From: Flavobacterium ajazii
GTDB taxonomy: Bacteria > Bacteroidota > Bacteroidia > Flavobacteriales > Flavobacteriaceae
Length of the DNA: 64,000 bases
NCBI RefSeq assembly: GCF_010614725.1
Contig: NZ_JAAEHL010000005.1
Span: forward strand, 124,001-188,000
Direction: 5' to 3'
Under the pieces are notes generated by a model. It was not told the origin of the DNA. It saw nothing but the letters and a program-made list of their open reading frames with translations, and made no database searches. Below, piece by piece: positions 51,793 to 62,213 of this stretch. Position 1 is the stretch's first letter. Each line of letters opens with the position of its first letter. Both the position numbers and the translations under genes were made by a program.

Positions 51793-53658
51793 TTATTCCA
51801 ATTCTAAAACCAAAGCAGATTTTGGCTCTAAAGTAATTTCAGAAGCTAAATCAAATATTTTTCCAGTGATAATATCTTTTCCGGATTTAAAGTTTTTGAT
51901 GTTCTCTTTGAAACGATTTGTTTTTACAACTTGCTCTTTTGCATTGTTATTGAACACTACCATTACTGTTTTAGCATCAGTATACCTGAAATACACATAG
52001 GTGTTATTTTCCGGAATATAATGCGTCATTTTTCCGAAATGAACCGCTTCGTTTGTTTTTCTCCAGTTAAATAATTTTGAACTGAAATCAAAGTATGCAG
52101 CCTGCTGAAGAGTTCTTCCTTCTTTTGTAAAAGCATTGTTTTTGTCGCCAGCCCATCCGCCCGGGAAATCCTGACGAATATCGGCGTCGCCACCTTTAGT
52201 TTTGTCACCGCCCATTCCGATTTCTGAACCGTAATAAATCTGTGGGATTCCGCGAACGGTTGCCAGTAAAGTCATAGCCAGTTTGTATTTCGCTAAATCA
52301 TATTTAAAAGTGTGATTCATACGGTCTGTGTCATGATTTTCGGCAAAAACCAAAATGTTATTGGTGTTTGGATATAAAAAATCCATTGCAAAATTGTTGT
52401 AGAATTTAATTAATCCACTATCCCAATTTGGTTCATTTTCGTTGAAAGCAGAAGTAATCTGACTTTGAAGCGTAAAATCCATGACACTTGGAAGGTTTGA
52501 ATTGTAGTTTTCAATTACTCCTATTTTACTGTCTTTCTGCCAAAAAGCTAAATTTGCCTGATTGTGCATCCAGATTTCACCCACAATATTGAAATTAGGA
52601 TATTCAGTTGTAATAGCTTTTGACCAATTTGCCATTGCTGTTTTATCCGAATAATTATAAGTATCCACTCTGAAACCATCAAGATTGGCAAATTCAATCC
52701 ACCAGATAGCGTTTTGTGTTAAGTATTTTGAAACCAAAGGATTTCTAAGATTCAAATCAGGCATTGAAGGTACAAACCAACCATCAATACAAACTTCCTG
52801 ATCGTTTTTTGAAGCGTGAATATCTGTAATTACTTCACGTCTGTGATGTGTCTGAGTAAAGTTTTCGAATTGATTGAACCAGGTTTTTGTTGGAATATCT
52901 TTCATCATCCAGTGCGAAATTCCCCAGTGATTGGTAACATAATCCATAACCAGTTTCATATTTCTTTTGTGCATTTCTAAAGACAGGCTCGCATAATCTT
53001 CGTTGGTTCCGTAACGTGGATCAATTCTATAAACATCTGTTTGCGCATAAGTGTGGTACGAATGCTGTTTCTCGTTGTCCTCGCACAGTGGCGTATTCCA
53101 AATGGTTGTTGCCCCCAAAGAAGAAATATAATCTAAATTTTTGATGATTCCTTCGATATCTCCGCCGTGCCGCCCACTCGGATCCTGACGGTTTCCTTTT
53201 TCGGTTAATGAAGCATTGCTGTCGTTTTTAGGATTTCCATTAGCAAAACGATCTGGCATGATTAAATAAATTAAATCAGAGGAATCATAGCTTTTTCTGT
53301 CGGCAGAATTGGCTCTTCTTTCTTTAAGAATATATTTTTGAGTAAAAACGACTTTGTTTTTGTTTTTGAATGAAAAAGTTAGTTCAGAAGCTTTTACGTC
53401 TTTCGTATCGATAGTTACGAAAAGATAATTTGGGTTTTCTGTTTTTTCTACATTTTTAATCGCAACATTATTAGAAACCGAAGTTTCGTATTGTGCAATA
53501 TTCTTTCCGTAGAACATAATCTGCAGCTCCGGATTTTTCATTCCGGCGTACCAGAAAGGCGGTTCTGTTTTTTGGATTTGCGCTTTCGCGGAAGCGGAAA
53601 ACAACAAAACCAAAAGAACTAATTTATAGAAAAAATGGTTTGTTTTTAGGTTATTCAT
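51793..53658 (-). CDS. GH13 alpha-amylase/neopullulanase-like, exported
   Basis: A 621-residue protein with a signal peptide (VLLVLLFSASAKAQ, about 1-26). An N-terminal beta domain (about 30-130) is followed by the GH13 barrel: region I MDYVTNHWG, nucleophile Asp in GFRVDTYNYSD, acid/base Glu in IVGEIWMHNQ, and transition-state Asp in AENHDTDR. Most like SusA/neopullulanase, cutting alpha-1,4-glucans or maltodextrins in the periplasm. Last gene of the minus-strand starch operon. Confidence 0.93.
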   Translation of the reverse strand: MNNLKTNHFFYKLVLLVLLFSASAKAQIQKTEPPFWYAGMKNPELQIMFYGKNIAQYETSVSNNVAIKNVEKTENPNYLFVTIDTKDVKASELTFSFKNKNKVVFTQKYILKERRANSADRKSYDSSDLIYLIMPDRFANGNPKNDSNASLTEKGNRQDPSGRHGGDIEGIIKNLDYISSLGATTIWNTPLCEDNEKQHSYHTYAQTDVYRIDPRYGTNEDYASLSLEMHKRNMKLVMDYVTNHWGISHWMMKDIPTKTWFNQFENFTQTHHRREVITDIHASKNDQEVCIDGWFVPSMPDLNLRNPLVSKYLTQNAIWWIEFANLDGFRVDTYNYSDKTAMANWSKAITTEYPNFNIVGEIWMHNQANLAFWQKDSKIGVIENYNSNLPSVMDFTLQSQITSAFNENEPNWDSGLIKFYNNFAMDFLYPNTNNILVFAENHDTDRMNHTFKYDLAKYKLAMTLLATVRGIPQIYYGSEIGMGGDKTKGGDADIRQDFPGGWAGDKNNAFTKEGRTLQQAAYFDFSSKLFNWRKTNEAVHFGKMTHYIPENNTYVYFRYTDAKTVMVVFNNNAKEQVVKTNRFKENIKNFKSGKDIITGKIFDLASEITLEPKSALVLELE

Positions 53659-53680
53659 AGTAGTAAGAAATTATTCTCAT

Positions 53681-53737
53681 TGTCAATTCGAGCGGAGTCA
53701 AGAACCTTTGTAGCATCCCGACTCCGCTCGATGTGAC
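53681..53737. repeat. Hairpin with GAGCGGAGTC arms
   Basis: TGTCAATTCGAGCGGAGTC (53681-53699) faces GACTCCGCTCGATGTGACA-type bases (53720-53737 region), about 16 of 19 complementary. GAGCGGAGTC is shared with the hairpin inside the element at 11246-11660. It lies between the GH13 and GH97 genes. Confidence 0.75.
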
Positions 53738-53794
53738 AAAAAGATGTTGATAAAAAAACAAGTAATTCTGGGGAATCACTTATCTTTTAAAAAA

Positions 53795-55921
<2,127 letters not shown>

Positions 55922-55964
55922 TTAAATGTTGTATGCGGTTTTTTAGAAATAACATTCCTTTTTT

Positions 55965-56094
55965 TGTCATTTCGACCGGAGGGAGAAATCACACTAGAAA
56001 TCAGACAAAGATTGGCGATATTCTGAATGGAATTTTTAGTGTGATTTGCTTCGCCCGTTTACTTTCGTCCGGATCTCCTATCGTCAAAATGACA
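55965..56094. repeat. Nested inverted repeat between GH97 and GH65
   Basis: TGTCATTT (55965-55972) faces AAATGACA (56087-56094), and inside AAATCACACTA (55986-55996) faces TAGTGTGATTT (56037-56047). The outer part TTTCGACCGGAGGGAG resembles the GAGCGGAGTC hairpin family. Confidence 0.75.
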
Positions 56095-56145
56095 AGATTG
56101 TCAAATCAGTAATTTTTGTTTTTTTAGTTTTTAAAGTATTGTAAT

Positions 56146-58452
56146 TTAGTCAATTTTAGCAAGCTGTTTACTGGCAATTACCGGTTTTCCGTTTACGATA
56201 ATCGTTAAATCATGATCGCCGTCAACAGTAAAAGTAGTTTCAGTATGACTTACCGCAACTTTTAAAATCTGATGCCTGAAATTGATTTTAAACGAATACG
56301 CTTCCCATTCTTTTGGAATTTTTGGCGAAAAATGAAGCTGGTCGTTTTTCACACGCATTCCGCCAAAACCTTCTACGATACTCATCCAGGTTCCGGCCAT
56401 TGACGTGATATGACAGCCCTCTTCTACTTCTTTGTTATAATCATCCAGATCCAGTCGGGAAGTTCTCAGGTAAAAAGTATACGCCATCTCCATTTTATCT
56501 AAAACAGCAGCCTGAATTGAGTGTACGCAAGGTGAAAGCGAACTTTCGTGAACAGTAAACGATTCATAAAACTCAAAATTACGCTGTAATTCTTCTCTCG
56601 AAAAATGGTCTTCGAAAAAATAAAAACCCTGTAAAACATCAGCTTGTTTAATATATGGTGAACGTAAAACACGATCCCACGACCATTTTTGGTTGATAGG
56701 ACGCTGTGAACGATCCAGATCTTTAACCGGAACTAATTCTTTGTCTAAAAAACCGTCCTGCTGCAGATAAATCCCTAATTCCTCCGATTTTGGGAAATAA
56801 ATGTTGTCTGAAACTTTTTGCCATTCCTGAATTTCGGCAACAGAAAGGTTTACTTTTTCTAATACTCTTTTGTAATCTTCCGGATATTCTGAAGCCACTT
56901 TATCGATTTGTTCCGAAGCAAAATCAATACACCATTTTGCAATATAATTGGTGTAAAAATTATTGTTGATATTGTTCTCGTATTCGTTTGGACCTGTAAC
57001 ACCAAGAATTACATACTGATTTTTTTCGTTAGAAAAAGAAGCTCTCTGATGCCAGAAACGTGCTATTCCGATTAAAACTTCCAGTCCTTTTTCAGGAATA
57101 TAAGAGTAATCCCCTGTGTAACGGTAATAGTTGTAAATAGCGAAAGCAATCGCTCCGTTTCTATGGATTTCTTCGTGTGTGATTTCCCATTCGTTGTGGC
57201 ATTCTTCACCATTCATCGTTACCATTGGATAGAGAGCAGCACCGTTTTTGAAACCTAAATTGTCTTTTGCGTTTTCAATTGCTTTATCCAATTGATTGTA
57301 ACGATAGGTCAATAAATTTCGGGCAACTTCCTGATCTTTAGTAGCCATGTAAAACGGAATACAATATGCCTCAGTGTCCCAATACGTTGATCCGCCGTAT
57401 TTTTCTCCGGTAAATCCTTTTGGACCAATGTTTAGTCGACTGTCTTTTCCCGAATAAGTTTGGTTTAACTGGAAAATGTTAAAACGAATTCCCTGCTGTG
57501 CCTTAACATCGCCTTCAATCGTAATATCTGACATTTCCCAAATTTTTGCCCAGGCATCAATTTGGTTTTGAAGCAATGTTTCGTAGCCTAAAGCAACAGC
57601 AGATTTAATTACTTTTTCGGCCCCTGCTAAAGTGTTTTCATGATTTAATGAAACAGTATAACCTCCTATTTTCTGTATGGATGAAGTCTGTCCTTTCGCA
57701 ATGATAGTTCCATAAGTATACTGCACTTTATCGATAGTCGAATCAATTGCTGAAGGCGAAATATGAACGTTTTCTCCGTTGGCCAAAATCGTATTGTGCA
57801 TAAAAGTCGTTACTTTAAAGTGCGTCTTAAATGTTTGTGCTGTTACAAAAGCTTCACTATTTGATTTTTTTACTTCTAAAGGCTCCCAGAATTTTTCGTC
57901 CCAATTGGCGTCTTCATTAGTTACACCGGCATCGATATACGGTTTATATACGATTTTAGCATCTTTATTTAAAGGTGTAACATCATATTTAATAACTCCT
58001 GCTTCATCTAAATCCAAAGAAAGAAAACGACGAACATTCACTGCGATTTCGGTTCCGTTTCTTAGAACTGCTTCAAAAGAACGATTGTACCATCCTTCTT
58101 TCATGTTCAGTTCTCTGCTAAAGTTTCGAACCTCATCGCATTTATTTAAATCGAGATTTTCTTCATTGATTTCAATATTAATTCCGATCCAGTTAGGAGC
58201 GTTTAATACTTTGGCAAAATATTTCGGATAGCCGTTTTTCCACCAGCCTACTTTTGTTTTGTCCGGATAATAAATTCCGGCGATATAACTTCCCTGAAAA
58301 GTCTCGCCGGAGTACGTTTCTTCAAAATTGGCCCGCTGCCCCATAGCCCCGTTTCCAAGGCTAAAAAGACTTTCGGAAGATTTGACACTTTCGGCATCAA
58401 ATCCTTCTTCTATGATGGACCAGTTGTCTGGTTTTATATAATCCTGATTCAT
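56146..58452 (-). CDS. GH65 maltose phosphorylase
   Basis: A 768-residue cytoplasmic enzyme without signal peptide. The N-terminal beta-sandwich leads to an (alpha/alpha)6 barrel with the acid Glu in HNEWEITHEEIHRNGA and the phosphate-binding region near VHESSLSPCVHSI. GH65 phosphorylases cleave maltose (or kojibiose/trehalose in other members) with phosphate to beta-glucose-1-phosphate and glucose. The adjacent beta-phosphoglucomutase supports a beta-G1P product. Part of the starch operon. Confidence 0.93.
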   Translation of the reverse strand: MNQDYIKPDNWSIIEEGFDAESVKSSESLFSLGNGAMGQRANFEETYSGETFQGSYIAGIYYPDKTKVGWWKNGYPKYFAKVLNAPNWIGINIEINEENLDLNKCDEVRNFSRELNMKEGWYNRSFEAVLRNGTEIAVNVRRFLSLDLDEAGVIKYDVTPLNKDAKIVYKPYIDAGVTNEDANWDEKFWEPLEVKKSNSEAFVTAQTFKTHFKVTTFMHNTILANGENVHISPSAIDSTIDKVQYTYGTIIAKGQTSSIQKIGGYTVSLNHENTLAGAEKVIKSAVALGYETLLQNQIDAWAKIWEMSDITIEGDVKAQQGIRFNIFQLNQTYSGKDSRLNIGPKGFTGEKYGGSTYWDTEAYCIPFYMATKDQEVARNLLTYRYNQLDKAIENAKDNLGFKNGAALYPMVTMNGEECHNEWEITHEEIHRNGAIAFAIYNYYRYTGDYSYIPEKGLEVLIGIARFWHQRASFSNEKNQYVILGVTGPNEYENNINNNFYTNYIAKWCIDFASEQIDKVASEYPEDYKRVLEKVNLSVAEIQEWQKVSDNIYFPKSEELGIYLQQDGFLDKELVPVKDLDRSQRPINQKWSWDRVLRSPYIKQADVLQGFYFFEDHFSREELQRNFEFYESFTVHESSLSPCVHSIQAAVLDKMEMAYTFYLRTSRLDLDDYNKEVEEGCHITSMAGTWMSIVEGFGGMRVKNDQLHFSPKIPKEWEAYSFKINFRHQILKVAVSHTETTFTVDGDHDLTIIVNGKPVIASKQLAKID

Positions 58453-58585
58453 TTTTTAAATTAGATAATGTGGCAATGATGTTAATTTGATAATGTGTCT
58501 ATTTGATAATTATTTTTTGACCTACTTATCTTCTGAATTGCCTGTTGTTCTACGTTTTTTTTAAAATTTGAAAATGAGTTAATCT

Positions 58586-58624
58586 GATAATTAGATAATT
58601 GTTTTTTTGAATTATCTAATTATC
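58586..58624. repeat. 15-bp AT-rich hairpin
   Basis: GATAATTAGATAATT (58586-58600) and its exact complement (58610-58624) with a 9-base loop, in a TTAGATAAT-rich 180-bp gap between GH65 and pgmB. Confidence 0.75.
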
Positions 58625-58632
58625 ATATTTTC

Positions 58633-59289
58633 TTATTGACTAATTAAGTCGTTAATAAAGGTTGTGGTGATTTGGGTAAAATCCTTAAAAATGTAATCCG
58701 CTTCATGTAGAATTGTTTCCTCTCCAATTCCAACACTCGTCATTTCTGCACTATTTGCTGCCTGAATTCCGGCAACAGAATCTTCAAATACGATTGCATT
58801 TTTTGAATCAATTTTTAATAGTTGGGCCGCTTTCAGGAAAACTTCCGGATCTGGTTTTGCGTTGCTGACGTCATTTCCGTCAACAATAGCATCGAAGTAA
58901 GACAGAATCCCTGTTTTTTCCAGAATTGGTCTTGCGTTTTTACTGGCAGAACCCAATGCAATCCCCTGATTTTTCTCCTTTAATAGTTTTAGAATATTTA
59001 AAACTCCCGGAAGAATTTCGCTTTCATCCATATCAACTAAATACGATAAATATTCTTCGTTTTTTTGAATCAGCCATTTCTCTTTGTCCTCCTGAGAAGC
59101 TTTAACATTGCCTAATTCAAGGATGATATCTAATGAACGAACGCGACTTACCCCTTTTAAAAGTTCATTGTGTTCGTGGGTAAAATTTATATGTAAGGCC
59201 TGAGCGATTTTCTGCCAGGCCAAATAATGGTATTTGGCGGTATCGACAATGACTCCGTCAAGGTCGAAAATAAATGCTTTTTTGCTCAT
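58633..59289 (-). CDS. pgmB: Beta-phosphoglucomutase
   Basis: A 218-residue HAD enzyme. The nucleophile/acid pair is in FDLDGVIVDTAKYHYLAW, cap residues KGVSRVRSLDIIL bind the sugar, then SASKN, and DAIVDGNDVSNAKPDPEVF. It turns beta-glucose-1-phosphate, the product of the upstream GH65, into glucose-6-phosphate. Confidence 0.94.
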   Translation of the reverse strand: MSKKAFIFDLDGVIVDTAKYHYLAWQKIAQALHINFTHEHNELLKGVSRVRSLDIILELGNVKASQEDKEKWLIQKNEEYLSYLVDMDESEILPGVLNILKLLKEKNQGIALGSASKNARPILEKTGILSYFDAIVDGNDVSNAKPDPEVFLKAAQLLKIDSKNAIVFEDSVAGIQAANSAEMTSVGIGEETILHEADYIFKDFTQITTTFINDLISQ

Positions 59290-59307
59290 TGTAAAAAGAA
59301 ATCTTCT

Positions 59308-60663
59308 TTATGATTTTAGGATAGTGTCATCTACATCTTTTACTTTGTAGACTAATGCAGCAGCGATTAAGAAACTCACTCCACTTGTAATTAAAGCATA
59401 AATGGCATCTCCATCGTAAAGATATTTTACGATAGGACCTCCGATTAATGCATTTACAATTTGCGGAATAACAATAAAGAAATTGAAGATTCCCATGTAA
59501 ACCCCCATTTTTTTAGGTGTAATCGAACCTGCAAGAATGGCGTATGGCATAGCCAGAATACTTGCCCAGGCGATTCCAATCAAAATCATTGGCAAAACAA
59601 CCCAGTCTTCATTTGGCATGAAATAAATGGATATCAAACCTATTCCTCCTATAATTAAAGAAAAGGAATGGGTTGCTTTTCTTCCGATTTTTTTAGCGAT
59701 ATACGGTAAGAAAAACAGAGCTACAATGGCAGAAACGAAGTTGTAAACACCAAATAAAATTCCGACCCAGTCACCTGCGTTTTGATATTGCTGACTTGAA
59801 GTGTCGCTAAGCGGTAATTTGTAAATATGGTGTGCAATGGCAGGAGTTGTAAAAACCCACATACCGAATAATCCAAACCAGGAGAAGAACTGCACCCAGC
59901 TAAGCTGACGCATGGTCGCAGGCATTTTTGCAAAATCAGTGAAAATGTCGGTGATTTTTGATTTCTCCTCTGTATCAGAAACCTCTTCATTTTGCGGATC
60001 TTCAAATTTTGCCAGTTCTTCAGGCGAATATTCTTTTGTTGTGAACATGGTCACGAGAATTGAACCAACTAAAACCGCAGCTCCAATAATAAAAGACAGT
60101 GTAAGGTTTAATGGAACACTTCCGGGAACGGCACTATTTGGTACATCAAACGCATTCGTTAAAATATACGGTAATGCTGAACCAATTACAGCCCCAAAAC
60201 CTATTAATGAAGTCTGAATACTAAATCCTGCTGTACGCTGATCTGTTCTTAAGTTATCCCCAACAAGTGCACGAAAAGGCTCCATGGCAATGTTGAAAGA
60301 AGCATCCATAATCATTAACATTCCTGCTCCAACCCATAATGCCGGAAGTATTGCAGTAAAAATATTAGCTTGCGGCATTAAAATTAATCCCACCGAAGCT
60401 AAAATTGCGCCCACTAAAAAGAAAGGTTTTCGCCTGCCGAATTTTCCCCAGGTCCTGTCACTGTAATGACCGATAACTGGCTGAACTATTAATCCCATTA
60501 AGGGAGCAATAATCCAAAACCATGAAAGTTCATGGACATCGGCACCAAAAATTTGTAGAATTCTGCTGGCATTTGCATTCTGAAGTGCAAACCCCATTTG
60601 TATTCCTAAGAAACCGAAACTCATGTTCCAAATTTCCCAGAAACTTAATTTACGCTTTTCCAT
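59308..60663 (-). CDS. MFS sugar transporter (maltose/maltodextrin uptake)
   Basis: A 451-residue protein with twelve helices. LSFWEIWNMSFGFLGIQMGF starts it, and GHYSDRTWGKFGRRKPFF is the MFS signature between helices 2 and 3. An acidic cytoplasmic loop lies near 215-240 (DPQNEEVSDTEEKSK). Its placement with GH65 and pgmB indicates maltose or short maltodextrin import through the inner membrane. First gene of the operon. Confidence 0.9.
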   Translation of the reverse strand: MEKRKLSFWEIWNMSFGFLGIQMGFALQNANASRILQIFGADVHELSWFWIIAPLMGLIVQPVIGHYSDRTWGKFGRRKPFFLVGAILASVGLILMPQANIFTAILPALWVGAGMLMIMDASFNIAMEPFRALVGDNLRTDQRTAGFSIQTSLIGFGAVIGSALPYILTNAFDVPNSAVPGSVPLNLTLSFIIGAAVLVGSILVTMFTTKEYSPEELAKFEDPQNEEVSDTEEKSKITDIFTDFAKMPATMRQLSWVQFFSWFGLFGMWVFTTPAIAHHIYKLPLSDTSSQQYQNAGDWVGILFGVYNFVSAIVALFFLPYIAKKIGRKATHSFSLIIGGIGLISIYFMPNEDWVVLPMILIGIAWASILAMPYAILAGSITPKKMGVYMGIFNFFIVIPQIVNALIGGPIVKYLYDGDAIYALITSGVSFLIAAALVYKVKDVDDTILKS

Positions 60664-60687
60664 TATCGTAATTTGTAAAAATTATAC

Positions 60688-60706
60688 GATAAGCGCTTTG
60701 CTTATC
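60688..60706. promoter_or_regulatory. Stem-loop in the MFS gene leader
   Basis: GATAAGC (60688-60694) faces GCTTATC (60700-60706) with a 5-base loop, about 25 bases upstream of the MFS ATG. It could affect translation or serve as an operator. Confidence 0.35.
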
Positions 60707-60819
60707 AAAACTTACTATTTATTTTCGAAGTAAAAGTAAAAGCTTTGAACTGGGCTGTAAATATATAAATATATTTCAGTTTTTAGTTTTATAAAGGCAA
60801 ATAAGAGCAAACATTTTTC

Positions 60820-60835
60820 ACTACAAGGTTGTAGT
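60820..60835. promoter_or_regulatory. Palindromic operator candidate upstream of the starch operon
   Basis: ACTACAAGGTTGTAGT has perfect 7-bp arms around GG. It lies between the MFS and LacI genes, 160 bases before the MFS ATG. A related site (12 of 16 identical) lies in the susC gap at 62080-62095. A LacI-family regulator is encoded between the two. Confidence 0.5.
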
Positions 60836-60943
60836 AATGAATTAAATAAGAAAAAAGTACTACTAAAATTAAAAGTAATAAAGCGTAAAAATAAAATTCA
60901 GGTTTCAACAGCTTATATCACTTTTGATTTTATGATTTAAAAA

Positions 60944-61975
60944 TTAATCGGTAGACTCTCTTTTTATAAGATGTGTTTCAATCACCTCTGTTGTGTAATT
61001 TTCATTTTCCTCTTCATCATCGTCATGTTCTGCTTCCAGTCTTTCAATAAGCATTTTGGCTGCTTTGTTGCCCATTTTTTCTCCACTCTGACTTACAGTT
61101 GTAATACTCGGTGTTGAATATTTCGAAATAATTCCGTCAGTAAAGGCTATAACCGCCAAATCTTCCGGAACTTTCAATCCCATTTTATTGGCTGTTTTGA
61201 TAATCGTTACCGCAAAAAGCTCATTAACGGCAAAAACAGCATCAAAAGCCCTTTCGTGCAAAAGCTGGCTAATGGTGATTTCGCAGGTATCTACATCTTC
61301 AATTTTGATGATTAACTCTTCGTTGAAAGGGATATCGTTATCTAAAAGTGCTTTTTCGTACCCATCAGTTCTGAGTTTACCTACACTTACATAATCAACA
61401 GTTGTAACAAGGGCTATCTTTTTTCTTCCGCTATCAATCAGACTCTGAACCGCTTCGTATGCAGCCGCTTTGTCATCAATAATTACCTTATCGCATAAAA
61501 TATCATTGGTTACCCGATCAAACATCACTACAGGCATTCCCTGATTGATGACTTCTGTAATATGATGAAAATCTCCTTTGAACTGGGTTTCTTTAGACAG
61601 AGACATAATAAATCCATCGATGCTTCCGTTGGCCAGCATTTCCATATTTAATACTTCCTTATCAAAAGAATCATCCGATAAACAGATTACTACGCTATAA
61701 CCATTTTCGTTGGCAACCTGTTCAATTCCGTTGATTACAGTAGAGAAAAAATAATGTACAATTTCCGGAATGATAATACCAATACTTTTGGTTTTCCGGT
61801 TTTTTAAACTAAGGGCAATATTGTTGGGTTTATAGTTGTAAAACTTAGCAAAAGCCTGCACTTTCAGACGTGTTTCTTCTCCAATTTCAGAGCTGTTCCG
61901 CAATGACTTTGAGACCGTTGAAATAGATACATCGAGCTCTTTTGCAATCTGTTTTAAGGTCACTTTTCGCTTCAT
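60944..61975 (-). CDS. LacI-family transcriptional regulator
   Basis: A 343-residue repressor. The N-terminal HTH is VTLKQIAKELDVSISTVSKS, followed by hinge ALSLKNRKTKSIGIIIPEI and a periplasmic-binding-like ligand domain to about 330, ending with an acidic extension (EAEHDDDEEENENY). It is divergent from susC (238-bp gap) and upstream of the MFS-led operon. It probably controls both starch operons in response to a maltodextrin signal. Confidence 0.93.
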   Translation of the reverse strand: MKRKVTLKQIAKELDVSISTVSKSLRNSSEIGEETRLKVQAFAKFYNYKPNNIALSLKNRKTKSIGIIIPEIVHYFFSTVINGIEQVANENGYSVVICLSDDSFDKEVLNMEMLANGSIDGFIMSLSKETQFKGDFHHITEVINQGMPVVMFDRVTNDILCDKVIIDDKAAAYEAVQSLIDSGRKKIALVTTVDYVSVGKLRTDGYEKALLDNDIPFNEELIIKIEDVDTCEITISQLLHERAFDAVFAVNELFAVTIIKTANKMGLKVPEDLAVIAFTDGIISKYSTPSITTVSQSGEKMGNKAAKMLIERLEAEHDDDEEENENYTTEVIETHLIKRESTD

Positions 61976-62079
61976 GGTACTAATTTAGAAAAAATGTTAT
62001 TGGTAATAAAGGTATTCTTAATTTTCATAAATCATAATTTTATTCTTAAAAAATGCGAATAATATATAAACTTTTCAAC

Positions 62080-62095
62080 ACTACCACGTTTTCGT
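62080..62095. promoter_or_regulatory. Operator candidate in the lacI-susC intergenic gap
   Basis: ACTACCACGTTTTCGT is 12 of 16 identical to the palindrome at 60820-60835. A further inverted repeat CATGT/ACATG (62115-62127) follows. It lies about 120 bases before the susC ATG. Confidence 0.45.
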
Positions 62096-62213
62096 AAACC
62101 TTTGAGAAGTGCCTCATGTCGAACATGTTAATTAATTCTTAATCTTTGAAACTCGAAGTAAAATTAAAAGCTTAACTAACAATCAAAAACTCAAACTAAA
62201 TTAAACAAAAAGT

